Notes: generated by a model from the letters alone, not told the origin. A stretch of 64,000 nt of DNA from Minwuiaceae bacterium (GCA_028278525.1 JANQEE010000020.1:1-64000), one strand, 5' to 3'. Numbered from the stretch's first letter, positions 18,681 through 26,301 are shown. A program made the numbers and translations.

Positions 18681-19103
18681 TCAACGCATCTTGGCGGCGA
18701 GGATTCCCAGAATAAGGTCTGTGTCCGCCGGGCTGCAGCGATAGTACACGCTCTCCGGCGCACCCGGTTCGATCCGCTGTATCACCAGGTTCCCGGCGCC
18801 GCGGAGCATGACGGTGCTGGCGTAGGCCGGCGCGTCGGGAGGATCTAGGACGATCCTGTCTCCAGGCGTCACGCGCCAGGTTCCTTCGTAGATCGGTTCG
18901 ACTTCGCTGGCGGGTTGCAGGCCAAGGAGCAGGCCCCAGATCTGGCCTTGATCGTCGAACACTTCGACGAACACGCCGCAGTCCGGCTGCCCGGCATCGT
19001 CTATCACGGTGGTCCAGGCGCCGAATAGTGTTTCCGGCTCTATCGCCCAAACCGAACCGGCAAAGAACAGACTGCCAAGCAACGCCAGCATGCGGAGCAA
19101 CAT
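18681..19103 (-). CDS. Exported protein of unknown function
   Basis: A 140-residue protein with a clear signal peptide (MLLRMLALLGSLFFAGSVWA, cleavage after VWA at residue 20). The mature part is mostly beta-type, with tryptophans (FGAWTTV, GTWRV) and two cysteines (PDCGVF, YRCSP) that could form a disulfide. I do not recognise the family. A 16-base palindrome lies 59 bases upstream of the start. Confidence 0.7.
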   Translation of the reverse strand: MLLRMLALLGSLFFAGSVWAIEPETLFGAWTTVIDDAGQPDCGVFVEVFDDQGQIWGLLLGLQPASEVEPIYEGTWRVTPGDRIVLDPPDAPAYASTVMLRGAGNLVIQRIEPGAPESVYYRCSPADTDLILGILAAKMR

Positions 19104-19161
19104 ACCGCGAATCTTTTTCTCTTTGATGCGATAATCAGTCTAGCAGATTTCGATAAACGAG

Positions 19162-19177
19162 GAATACGCTCGTATTC
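19162..19177. promoter_or_regulatory. Perfect 16-base palindrome
   Basis: GAATACG-CT-CGTATTC, 7-bp arms with a 2-base centre, in the AT-rich gap between the exported-protein gene and the CDF remnant. It is suitably placed as an operator for the exported-protein gene (start 19103). Confidence 0.35.
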
Positions 19178-19258
19178 ATACCAATATTTTCGATCTTCAG
19201 TTGCGTTGTCATAATGCAGAGGTTCGCTCGGAAAGACGAAATGCCGAGTTCGCCAGCG

Positions 19259-19441
19259 TCAGGTCTCGTCGGCGACTTGCTGCTCTTCGACGGCACCCAA
19301 CGCGAATATCAGGATCGCCGGGCTGCCGGCATAGGCCGCGGCGGCAAACTTGGTGATCGCGATCAGGAAATTGCCGGCGACGGCGGCGTAAATCACCTTC
19401 TTGCCGACGCCGGCACTTATTTCAGGGTCTAAGGCCCGCAA
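19259..19441 (-). pseudogene. Remnant of a cation diffusion facilitator (CDF) transporter
   Basis: Sixty codons whose middle part (KKVIYAAVAGNFLIAITKF, then AAAAYAGSPAIL) closely resembles the first transmembrane helix of CDF metal transporters. Those normally continue with a Ser-rich motif and HSLVDTGNQ. Here the frame runs instead into ALGAVEEQQVADET and stops, so the other five helices and the metal-binding Asp/His residues are absent. The initiation codon would be TTG with no good ribosome site. It is probably a decayed 5-prime fragment; a functional one-helix microprotein is less likely. Confidence 0.5.
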
Positions 19442-19453
19442 GCAGGCATCGTC

Positions 19454-20512
19454 CTAGCCGGCCTTATCGATCTTCCTCAAGGCGCTGCGCACCTTCTGGC
19501 TCATCGACTGATCCAGCCCAAGCGCCTGCTTTTTCGATTTTGCGTCGGTTTCGGCTTTTTCCTCTTTGGGCGCTTTTTCCTCTTTGGGCACGGTCGACGG
19601 CGTACCGGTGCTCGCCGCTTCGATCGCCGCGGCGGTCTGGCCGTCGATGCTCACCGAATTCATCTCTTCCAGCATGCCTTTCAGAATGCCTTTCATCGAC
19701 GAGATCTTTTCGCTTTCCTGCGGCCCGCCGCCTTCGCCCGAGGCTTCGCCGTCCGCGCCGCCCGCCGATGCACCCGCCTCGGACGGCGCTGCTTCCGCCG
19801 CCTTCATGGCGGCGCTGGCGGCGGTCGTAAGCTCGGTGACATTGGTCGTCACATCCGCCGCCTCATCCGGCACGGAAGCCGCATCGTCCGGCGCCTGGCT
19901 TTCCTCGGCCTGCTGACCGGTGTCCGCCGCAACGGCAAGCAGCGTTTGAACCTGCTGATCCAACGCGGAAACCGCTTCGCCCAGACCGCCCACCTCGTCC
20001 GATTCCACCGCGCCCAACAGAGACGTTACCATCTCCGTGAGTTCCTTGTTTTCGGCTACAAGGTCCGTGTTCTTGGTCGTGACCTCGGTGTTTTCGGCCA
20101 GCAACCGCTCATTCTCCTCCGACAGGCTGCCGTTCAGCGTGGTCAGACTGCCATTCTCTTCGGTCAGCCGGTCGGTTTCCGCGGTCAGGCTCTGGTTCTT
20201 GCTCCTCAGGCCTTCGGTTTCCACCGCCAGACTGTCGTTCTTCTCGACCAGGCCGTCGTTCGCGGCCGCCAGGCTCTGGTTCCGCGACGTGAGGTCGTCA
20301 TTGTCTTGGGTAAGGCTCGCGAATTCGCTCGTCAGCCGCTCGACCTCGCTCGTCAGCCGTTCGATTTCGGCCTGTTTGTGACGCAGGCCGTCTTCGACGG
20401 TTCCGACCAGGCTATCCAGTCTGGAGCCGGATTCGCGGTGCTGTTCTGCCGCCAGTCGAAACTGCTTTTCAGCCTGCTCGACGCGACGCTTCAGTTCATC
20501 GATTTGTGTCAT
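19454..20512 (-). CDS. Long coiled-coil protein with Asn-layered leucine zipper
   Basis: A 352-residue soluble protein of unknown function. Leucine (once valine) occurs every seven residues from L53 to L165, giving 17 positions. The +4 core position is Asn at 71, 78, 85, 92, 106, 120, 127, 134, 141, 148 and 155, and Thr at 99 and 113. The C-terminal half is Ala/Glu/Gly-rich and low-complexity, ending in a Lys-rich helix (SMSQKVRSALRKIDKAG). No signal peptide or membrane helix is seen. It is flanked by the CDF remnant and an 85-residue orphan. It may be a scaffold; no enzyme motif is visible. Confidence 0.75.
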   Translation of the reverse strand: MTQIDELKRRVEQAEKQFRLAAEQHRESGSRLDSLVGTVEDGLRHKQAEIERLTSEVERLTSEFASLTQDNDDLTSRNQSLAAANDGLVEKNDSLAVETEGLRSKNQSLTAETDRLTEENGSLTTLNGSLSEENERLLAENTEVTTKNTDLVAENKELTEMVTSLLGAVESDEVGGLGEAVSALDQQVQTLLAVAADTGQQAEESQAPDDAASVPDEAADVTTNVTELTTAASAAMKAAEAAPSEAGASAGGADGEASGEGGGPQESEKISSMKGILKGMLEEMNSVSIDGQTAAAIEAASTGTPSTVPKEEKAPKEEKAETDAKSKKQALGLDQSMSQKVRSALRKIDKAG

Positions 20513-20605
20513 TGGCTCGGGAGATGATGATTATCGCTTATCCATGATATCTAGACGCCGAACAGCTAACATCCCCTTTGTAACATCGGTTTCGGCCAAC
20601 ACCGG

Positions 20606-20863
20606 TCAATCCGCCGGCAGTTTCAGTGTCCTTGGATCTGGACGTTCTTCTCGGCCGTACAGCCAGGGCCCAAACTCCTCGCCCGCCTGCGCAATCAAAA
20701 CTGCCACCTTCTCCTGAGCCTCCGAAACCGGCTCCTCCGGGTGCATGTCCCGATAGACATTGAGCGCTGCGGTAAATGCCTGCCGTTGGTTCCCGACATG
20801 ACGCAGGCCGTCTCGGAACGATACGGCAACGGCGATCATGGTCGGGTTACGGACTGACGGCAT
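20606..20863 (-). CDS. Small protein of unknown function
   Basis: An 85-residue protein, mostly helical by eye (RDGLRHVGNQRQAFTAALNVYRDM...AQEKVAVLIAQAGEEFG), ending with WLYGREERPDPRTLKLPAD. No cysteine, signal peptide or membrane helix. Codon use resembles neighbouring genes, which is the main reason to accept it. The initiation site could be either of two ATGs, at residue 1 or 9. Confidence 0.5.
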   Translation of the reverse strand: MPSVRNPTMIAVAVSFRDGLRHVGNQRQAFTAALNVYRDMHPEEPVSEAQEKVAVLIAQAGEEFGPWLYGREERPDPRTLKLPAD

Positions 20864-21165
20864 GGCATGCGAGACTCACGAAACGGGCAGGGCCCAGCCA
20901 TGCCAATGCCTACATCAGACAGGGCTTCAAAGCAATTGTCGCGCGCGGATTATCGCAGCCGGTTATCGCCGGAAAGGCGATTTCTCGGATCGGTGTTGCA
21001 GGCGCGCCAAGGCGCCCGCCGGACACAGGCGGTTACAATCCAAACGGACCGAACCAACGCGGTTCGGTCCGTTTGGATGGAATAACTCTACTGTTCAGGA
21101 AGTTACGACCCATACGGCCCGGTGACGGGCGCATGGCGATGCAACGCGGTCGGAAGACTTAAGCG
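20864..21165. other. Gene-free gap with a strong hairpin
   Basis: About 300 bases between two minus-strand small genes. Short plus-strand frames cross it but lack ribosome sites and family resemblance. The only clear structure is the 18-bp inverted repeat at 21038-21078. Confidence 0.55.
21038..21078. repeat. Perfect 18-bp inverted repeat, 5-base loop
   Basis: Arms ATCCAAACGGACCGAACC and GGTTCGGTCCGTTTGGAT are exact complements around AACGC. There is no T-run on either side, so it is not an ordinary intrinsic terminator. It lies about 90 bases after the stop of the 81-residue gene and 175 bases upstream of the 85-residue gene. It could be a large operator, a transcript-end hairpin or a solitary copy of a mobile palindrome. 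Confidence 0.8.
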
Positions 21166-21411
21166 TCAGGCAGGAACGGAATCGCCCATCTGGTAGCGTT
21201 CCGAGAAAGTGGCCATCGCCAAAACGCGCGTGCCCTGTTTCTCGTTACCATACGGGCGCAGATGCGTGACATCGAAGCAAACATGCGGGATGCCCGCGTC
21301 GTCGCTTTCGATAGACACCACCTCCACCTGCTCGATCACGTTAAAATGGTGATCGCGCCGATAAATCGATCCAACCGTGACTTCCGGTTGCGGACGCCGT
21401 TTTCTCAGCAT
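21166..21411 (-). CDS. Small protein of unknown function
   Basis: An 81-residue protein with a beta-rich pattern (EVTVGSIYRRDHHFNVIEQVEVVSIESDD, then HVCFDVTHLRPYG). The family is not recognised. It is short, lacks secretion signals, and could be a small RNA- or protein-binding barrel, but this is a guess. Upstream lies an AT-rich segment (about 21530-21600) that probably holds its promoter. Confidence 0.6.
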   Translation of the reverse strand: MLRKRRPQPEVTVGSIYRRDHHFNVIEQVEVVSIESDDAGIPHVCFDVTHLRPYGNEKQGTRVLAMATFSERYQMGDSVPA

Positions 21412-21593
21412 AGACGGCTACCCCCTATCGGTTCGCACCCACCCCTTCTGCCCCGACCCGGTCATCGACCGGCGGGACCGCGGGCTGTGACGGAGGATAC
21501 CGTCGCCTCGGTTTATGAAGCGTTAGTCGAAGATGTTTTTATTCAATGATATCAAATAGATAAAGAGATATATTTGTCTTGAATTTTAGCTAA

Positions 21594-21609
21594 ATGCGAC
21601 CTGTCGCAT
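21594..21609. promoter_or_regulatory. Perfect 16-base palindrome
   Basis: ATGCGAC-CT-GTCGCAT, 7-bp arms, next to an AT-rich stretch in the 262-base gap upstream of the 81-residue gene. Candidate operator; the cognate regulator is unknown. Confidence 0.35.
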
Positions 21610-21673
21610 AGTCAACCGTTCGCTGCGGCCGTTTGGCCGGGCGATCGTCGTCGAAATTAGGAGGACGCTGCGG

Positions 21674-21949
21674 TTAGCGGCGGTGTGAAAGCGGCGGGAT
21701 CGGAGCCGTGTCTTCACGCAGTTTCAGGCCGTGAATGCGCAGTACCGATTCAATGTGCAGCACGGTCGCCATGTAGATATTCGGCAACATCGCTAGGTCG
21801 CGGCGCGACCAGTTGTTCAGTTCGCCGAGATGACGGATATGCGCCCGCCGTAGAGCGTTGTAGGCACGCTTGTTCAGGCCGCCGGCCTTCCAGGCCCAGT
21901 GCAGCGTCAGAACCCGAATGACCGGTTCGATGGTGCGTTCGTTTGCCAT
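21674..21949 (-). CDS. Free-standing RNA polymerase alpha-CTD-like protein
   Basis: A 91-residue protein whose central part resembles the C-terminal domain of RpoA (two helix-hairpin-helix-like units). LNKRAYNALRRAHIRHLGEL aligns with the RSANCLK...IGDL helix, LPNIYMATVLHIESVL with the TPNLGKKSLTEIKDVL segment, and RIHGLKL with the closing GLSL. By this alignment the DNA-contact residues Arg265, Asn268 and Asn294 of E. coli are kept, while Gly296 and Lys298 become Tyr and Ala. The polymerase-assembly N-terminal domain is absent. It may bind DNA or regulators on its own. Divergent from the deacetylase operon. Confidence 0.65.
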   Translation of the reverse strand: MANERTIEPVIRVLTLHWAWKAGGLNKRAYNALRRAHIRHLGELNNWSRRDLAMLPNIYMATVLHIESVLRIHGLKLREDTAPIPPLSHRR

Positions 21950-22010
21950 GCGGGCAGAATGGCGCAGTAATGGTTAACATTCGGTTTTCGTTCGGTCGGG
22001 GAGGCCCGGA

Positions 22011-22835
22011 ATGTCACGCAATATTGTCTGTTTGAGTTTCGATTTCGACGCCATGTCGGGGATGGTCGCGCGCGGGATGATCACGCCGACGCCCATTTCG
22101 CGCGGCGAGTTCGGCGCGGTCGGCGCGGCGCGCCTGCTGGACCTGCTCGCCAAACGCGGATTGCCCAGCACCTGGTTCGTGCCGGGCGTCGTGATCGGCG
22201 CCTATCCCGATGTCTGCCGACGCATCCATGCGGAGGGGCACGAAATCGGCCACCACGGCTGGACCCACGTGCCGCCGGCCAACCTCAGCCGGGCAGAGGA
22301 GGCGGACGGCCTCGCCCGCGGCAACGATGCGATCGCCGGCGTGACCGGCAAGCCGGCCCGCGGGTACCGCTCGCCGTCCTGGGACCTGAGCCCGCACACC
22401 ATCGACCTGCTGCTGGAGCACGATTTTACCTACGAGAGCAGCATGATGGGACACGACTATCTGCCCTATCGGGCCAGAACCGGCGACGTGGTCGAGACCG
22501 ACGCGCCGTTCTGTTTCGGCCAGGAAACCGCGCTGATCGAAATGCCGATTAGTTGGAGCCTGGACGACTATCCGCATTTCGAATTCGTGCGCACCGCCAA
22601 CAGCGTCCTGCCCGGCCTGGCGCCGGCCAGCGGCGTGTTGGCCAACTGGATCGACGACTTTCTGTACATGAAGCAGCATCTGGATTGGGGCATCATCACC
22701 TATACCTGCCACCCGTTCGTCATCGGCCGCGGCCACCGCATGATGATGCTGGAAAGATTGATCGACCGCCTGGTTGACGAGGGCGCGACGTTCATGACCA
22801 TGGAGGCGGCCGTGGCTGAATTCGCGGCGCGGTAA
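22011..22835 (+). CDS. Polysaccharide-deacetylase-fold (NodB homology) hydrolase
   Basis: A 274-residue cytosolic protein with no signal peptide. Metal motif 1 is SFDFDAMS, motif 2 GHHGWTH (the His pair), and motif 3 GYRSPSWDLSPHT. The lack of export signal and the NodB variant with FDFD point to the branch that hydrolyses small amides or imides (PuuE allantoinase-like, cyclic imide hydrolase-like) rather than cell-wall sugars; that is inference. The ATG is preceded by GGAGG. First gene of a four-gene co-directional run with an amidohydrolase, an alpha/beta hydrolase and a cupin. Confidence 0.87.
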   Translation: MSRNIVCLSFDFDAMSGMVARGMITPTPISRGEFGAVGAARLLDLLAKRGLPSTWFVPGVVIGAYPDVCRRIHAEGHEIGHHGWTHVPPANLSRAEEADGLARGNDAIAGVTGKPARGYRSPSWDLSPHTIDLLLEHDFTYESSMMGHDYLPYRARTGDVVETDAPFCFGQETALIEMPISWSLDDYPHFEFVRTANSVLPGLAPASGVLANWIDDFLYMKQHLDWGIITYTCHPFVIGRGHRMMMLERLIDRLVDEGATFMTMEAAVAEFAAR

Positions 22836-22856
22836 GTTTGTAACCAGAGGACGGAC

Positions 22857-24296
22857 ATGGGCGACGAAACGACAATAATCCGCAACGCGGACTGGGTGAT
22901 TGCCTGGGACGCGGCGGCGAACAACCATCATTACCTGCGCAACGCCGACGTGGCCTTCTCGGGCGACACGCTGACCTATGTCGGCACCGGTTACGACGGA
23001 CCCGCCGGCCGCGAGATTGACGGACGCGGTCGCATGGTCATGCCCGGCCTCGTCAACATCCATTGCCACCCGACGTCGGAGCCGGGCAACAAGGGCCTGC
23101 TCGAGGAACTGGGCAGCCCACGGCTCGGGCAAAGCTCGCTCTATGAGTTCATGCCGGTGTTCCGCATCGAACCGGAATTCGCAACCGCCGCCAGCAACGT
23201 CGCCATGAGCGAGCTGTTGAAAAGCGGCGTCACAACCGTTGTCGATCTCTCGGGTCAGCGTCCTGGCTGGGCCGACGACCTGGCGGCAACCGGCCTGCGC
23301 GCCTTTATCGCGCCGATGTTCCGGTCCGCCGGCTGGTACACCACCGACGGTCACTCCGTCGTCTACGAATGGAACGAGGCGGCCGGCGAGGCCGGGCTGG
23401 AAGCCGCCGTCGAAGCGGTCGAGCAGGCCCGTAAGCACCCGAGCGGCCGCCTCGACGGCATGCTGGCGCCGTCGCAGATCGACACCTGCACCAAGGAGCT
23501 GCTGCAGGCGACCCTGAAAGTCGCGCAGGAGCGGGCCATGCCGGTGCAGATCCACGCCGCGCAAAGCGTCGTCGAGTTTAACGAAATCACCCGCCGCTAC
23601 GGCTGCACCCCGATCGAATGGCTGGACGAAGTCGGCCTGCTTGGCTCGGACACCATTGTCAGCCACGGCATCTACCTCAACGACCATCCCTGGCTGCACT
23701 GGCCGCAGGCCCGCGATTTCGAGCGGCTGGCCGAGTCCGGCGCCGCGGTCGCCCACTGCCCGACCGTGTTCGCGCGGCGCGGCATGGCGCTCAACTGGTT
23801 CTCCCGCTATCGCAAGGCCGGCATCACCATGGGCCTCGGCACCGACACCTTCCCGCTCAATATGATCGACGAAATGCGCATGGGCTGTTACGCGGCAAGG
23901 ATAGTCACCGGCGATTACACGGCCTGCTCTACGGCCGAGATCTTCGAGGCCGCGACGGTCGGCGGCGCTGCCATCGTCCGCCGCGACGATATCGGCCGGA
24001 TCGTAGCCGGCGCGAAGGCGGACTTCAGCGTCGTCGACATGTCCCATCCCTATATGCAGCCGGTGCGCGAGCCGCTGCGCAGCCTGATCTATTCAGCCTC
24101 CGACCGGGCTATCAAAGACGTCTATGTCGGCGGCGAGCAGGTGGTGCGCGATGGCGAAGTGTTGACCATCGATCTCTACCAGGCGTTGCACAATCTAACG
24201 GCGGCCCAATCGGTCGCGCTCAGCGCGGCGCCGCAGCGGGATTGGGCGGGCCGCTCGGTCGACGAGATGTCGCCCATGGTCTTCCCGGTCCACTAG
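22857..24296 (+). CDS. Amidohydrolase (cytosine deaminase/chlorohydrolase-like)
   Basis: A 479-residue metal-dependent hydrolase with a TIM barrel. The first HxH is H69 and H71 in NIHCHPTSEPG. A third His is in PVQIHAAQSVVEF, a fourth in VSHGIYL, and the metal Asp in GLGTDTFPLN. The N-terminal beta-sandwich (NADWVIAWDAA) and the C-terminal DFSVVDMSHPYM complete the fold. Family members deaminate or dechlorinate N-heterocycles. ATG with AGAGGA; 21 bases after the deacetylase gene. Likely works with its neighbours on a nitrogen-containing substrate. Confidence 0.9.
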   Translation: MGDETTIIRNADWVIAWDAAANNHHYLRNADVAFSGDTLTYVGTGYDGPAGREIDGRGRMVMPGLVNIHCHPTSEPGNKGLLEELGSPRLGQSSLYEFMPVFRIEPEFATAASNVAMSELLKSGVTTVVDLSGQRPGWADDLAATGLRAFIAPMFRSAGWYTTDGHSVVYEWNEAAGEAGLEAAVEAVEQARKHPSGRLDGMLAPSQIDTCTKELLQATLKVAQERAMPVQIHAAQSVVEFNEITRRYGCTPIEWLDEVGLLGSDTIVSHGIYLNDHPWLHWPQARDFERLAESGAAVAHCPTVFARRGMALNWFSRYRKAGITMGLGTDTFPLNMIDEMRMGCYAARIVTGDYTACSTAEIFEAATVGGAAIVRRDDIGRIVAGAKADFSVVDMSHPYMQPVREPLRSLIYSASDRAIKDVYVGGEQVVRDGEVLTIDLYQALHNLTAAQSVALSAAPQRDWAGRSVDEMSPMVFPVH

Positions 24297-24302
24297 GCCG
24301 GC

Positions 24303-25274
24303 GTGGGCGCTTCGATGGTGGATCTGGCCAAATTCGGCAGCTTCCATGTCGGCGGACGGCCTGTGAGGGTAGCGGGCCAACCGACCCGTAGAATATTCTT
24401 CGCCGACGCCGTGCCGGATTTCGAATACGACCCGAACGGCGACTTCGTCATAGAGCAAGCCTATGTGCAGTACTTCGTCCCCAGCCGGCCGGTAATGCAG
24501 ACACCGCTGGTACTGCTGCACGGCGGCGGCCTGACCGGCGCCATGTGGGAGACCACGCCGGACGGGCGGCCGGGCTGGCTCAATCACTTGCTCGCTTGGG
24601 GCTTCACGACCTACGTCGTCGACAATGTGGAGAGGGGCCGCGCCGGATGGTGCAGCCTGGACGGCGAATGGGACGGCCAGCCGTTGATCCGAAGCGGCCA
24701 GGAAGCCTGGACCCTGTTCCGCTTCGGCGCCGAGGACGGCTACGGCACCCGCACGCCGTTCGACGGGCAGCGTTTCCCGACCGACAGTTTCGACGCTTTC
24801 ATGCGCGGCTTCGTGCCCCGCTGGACCACGACGGGCGAGGCGTCCCATGCCGCCTTTCAGGACGTCGTCCGACGCGTCGGCCCCTGCGTCGTGATCTGCC
24901 ACAGCCAGGGCGGCGGCTTCGGCTGCCGCGCCGCCGAGGCGCTGCCGGACCTTGTGCGCGGCTTGGTTGCGATTGAACCGTCCGGCCTGTTCGACGGCAG
25001 ACCGTCGCCGGTCTCGCTCGGCGGTAAACCCGTGCTGCTTATGCTGGGCGACTACACGGACGCTTATCCCGTCTGGCAGGAACTGGCGGGCATAATCCGG
25101 GCGACGGCGGCCGACCTGGAGGCGGCCGGCGCCAGTACGACGTTGATGGCCGCGCCCGACGACGGGCTCGCCGGCCATTCGCACATGCCGATGATGGACC
25201 GCGGTTCCGACCGGGTTGCGGCACGGCTCAAAGACTGGCTGCTCGACCACAAGGCGGCCGGCTGTTTCGACTGA
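24303..25274 (+). CDS. Alpha/beta-hydrolase (esterase-like)
   Basis: A hydrolase of about 323 residues. The oxyanion-hole motif is HGGGLTGAMW, the nucleophile Ser is in ICHSQGGGFG, and a likely catalytic His is in GLAGHSHMPM. No signal peptide. The start is uncertain: GTG 24303 and ATG 24315 are both in frame and neither has a strong ribosome site. It begins 7 bases after the amidohydrolase stop, implying one transcript. Confidence 0.87.
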   Translation: MGASMVDLAKFGSFHVGGRPVRVAGQPTRRIFFADAVPDFEYDPNGDFVIEQAYVQYFVPSRPVMQTPLVLLHGGGLTGAMWETTPDGRPGWLNHLLAWGFTTYVVDNVERGRAGWCSLDGEWDGQPLIRSGQEAWTLFRFGAEDGYGTRTPFDGQRFPTDSFDAFMRGFVPRWTTTGEASHAAFQDVVRRVGPCVVICHSQGGGFGCRAAEALPDLVRGLVAIEPSGLFDGRPSPVSLGGKPVLLMLGDYTDAYPVWQELAGIIRATAADLEAAGASTTLMAAPDDGLAGHSHMPMMDRGSDRVAARLKDWLLDHKAAGCFD

Positions 25275-25288
25275 CCGGAGGGCACTAT

Positions 25289-25675
25289 ATGACCACTGAA
25301 ACACGGGGCCTGCCGCAGAGCGCCAAGACCTTCGTCGCGCCCGACGACGTCGCCGCGCAGCCGATCGACAGAATCGAAGGCGCGTTACAATCCAAGGGCT
25401 TATCGGTCAAACCGTTGATAGTAGGTGAGGGCGCCCTGCTCATGGAAGTGCACCGCGAGGCCGGCCTGGTCGACCCGGAGCATGCGCACCCTGACCATGA
25501 ATCGATCTGCTACCTGGTCTCCGGCCGCATGCGCGTGGTGATCGACGGCGACGAATTCATCGCCGAACCCGGCGCCACCTGGATCCACCGACCGGGCGTC
25601 CGCCACTACCACGAGACGTTGGAAGACAGCGTCCAGATCGAGATCAAATCGCCGCCCCGCAAGACGTGGGGATGA
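25289..25675 (+). CDS. Single-domain cupin protein
   Basis: A 128-residue beta-barrel. The conserved cupin stretches are HAHPDHESICYLVSGRM (metal-binding HxH and Glu) and EPGATWIHRPGVRHYHE. Such stand-alone cupins are often isomerases, dioxygenase-like enzymes or small-molecule sensors. Last gene of the hydrolase operon, 14 bases after the esterase. The promoter and sRNA region for the next locus follows. Confidence 0.88.
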   Translation: MTTETRGLPQSAKTFVAPDDVAAQPIDRIEGALQSKGLSVKPLIVGEGALLMEVHREAGLVDPEHAHPDHESICYLVSGRMRVVIDGDEFIAEPGATWIHRPGVRHYHETLEDSVQIEIKSPPRKTWG

Positions 25676-25749
25676 CCGGCGTCCGGGCGTGAATGCTCTC
25701 AATCGGGCGTTCGTCCGGGAAAAGATTCATTAACCTTCCGGTTTAAGAG

Positions 25750-25855
25750 AATCGAAACCGCAGACGAGCTAGGGTTTGGGCGTACGGCATGTGCAAGCCT
25801 CCCCAGACCCTCCCTTGCACTTGGGCCCCGCCCTCTGGCGGGGCCTCTTCTTTTA
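25750..25855 (+). ncRNA. Candidate sRNA with CU-rich hairpin loop and terminator
   Basis: A 7-bp stem GTGCAAG/CTTGCAC (25791-25797 with 25814-25820) exposes the loop CCTCCCCAGACCCTCC, with two anti-Shine-Dalgarno-like tracts. A strong intrinsic terminator follows directly. This layout recalls alphaproteobacterial CU-rich hairpin sRNAs. A possible stress-type promoter, GGAAA-N17-GGTT (25718-25743), lies just upstream. The 5-prime end is a guess from that promoter. No expression data are available. Confidence 0.5.
25824..25854 (+). terminator. Rho-independent terminator
   Basis: Perfect 9-bp stem GGCCCCGCC / GGCGGGGCC with a 4-base loop, then TCTTCTTTT. It is 150 bases after the cupin gene and directly follows the CU-rich hairpin, and it isolates the downstream cobalamin leader. 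Confidence 0.85.
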
Positions 25856-25931
25856 CCGATCCGCGCAACCGAAACAACGCGCCACTCCCCCTTGTGAATC
25901 GGCCGGTCTTGCGTCTACCTTAGGCGCGCGA

Positions 25932-26093
25932 CGGTTCCCGTATGGGAATAATAGGGAACGGGGTGCGGCGCGCGATGCGTCAATGCCCCGGCTGTCCCCG
26001 CAACTGTAGGCGGAAAGCGACCGCTCTTTTTGACCACTGGCTTCGCCGGGAAGGTTGGGCGGCCGCGATGACCCGCGAGCCAGGAGACCTGCC
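25932..26093 (+). promoter_or_regulatory. Cobalamin (B12) riboswitch
   Basis: Recognisable conserved boxes in order: GGGAACGGGGTGCGGC, CCCCGCAACTGTA at 25997-26008, ACCACTGGC, GGGAAGGTTGGGC, CGCGATGACCCGCGAGCCAGG, and the terminal GGAGACCTGCC. Ligand binding would normally shut down the following btuB gene. The 200 bases to btuB contain no gene and form the expression platform, probably acting on translation because no terminator is visible. Confidence 0.93.
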
Positions 26094-26301
26094 GCCGCAA
26101 GCGTCGCCCATCCGTTGAACGGGGCATTCGACGGTGCGGACTCCGTGAGCGGTGACGCGCCAAGCGTGTCGTTGCCGGGCGGGGATCTTCAGTGGGCTTT
26201 CACATCGTTTTCCGATCGATCGCACCTCCTGCCGTGGCGCGGCCTTCACCGTCGATGGCGCGGACCTCGGTCTATAGCCAGCCTCACAGGAGTACACCGA
26301 T

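Noticed and set aside
19650-20400. Periodic sequence resembling a tandem repeat array
   Set aside because: The 21-base periodicity comes from the heptad repeat of the coiled-coil gene; units vary at the DNA level and there are no spacers, so it is not a CRISPR array.
20867-21085. A 72-codon plus-strand frame crossing the 18-bp hairpin
   Set aside because: No ribosome site and no recognisable fold, and it runs through the palindrome arms.
22014-24047. A 677-codon open frame on the minus strand
   Set aside because: It lies antisense across the deacetylase and amidohydrolase genes, is His/Arg/Val-rich as expected for the reverse strand of GC-rich coding DNA, and has no domain resemblance.
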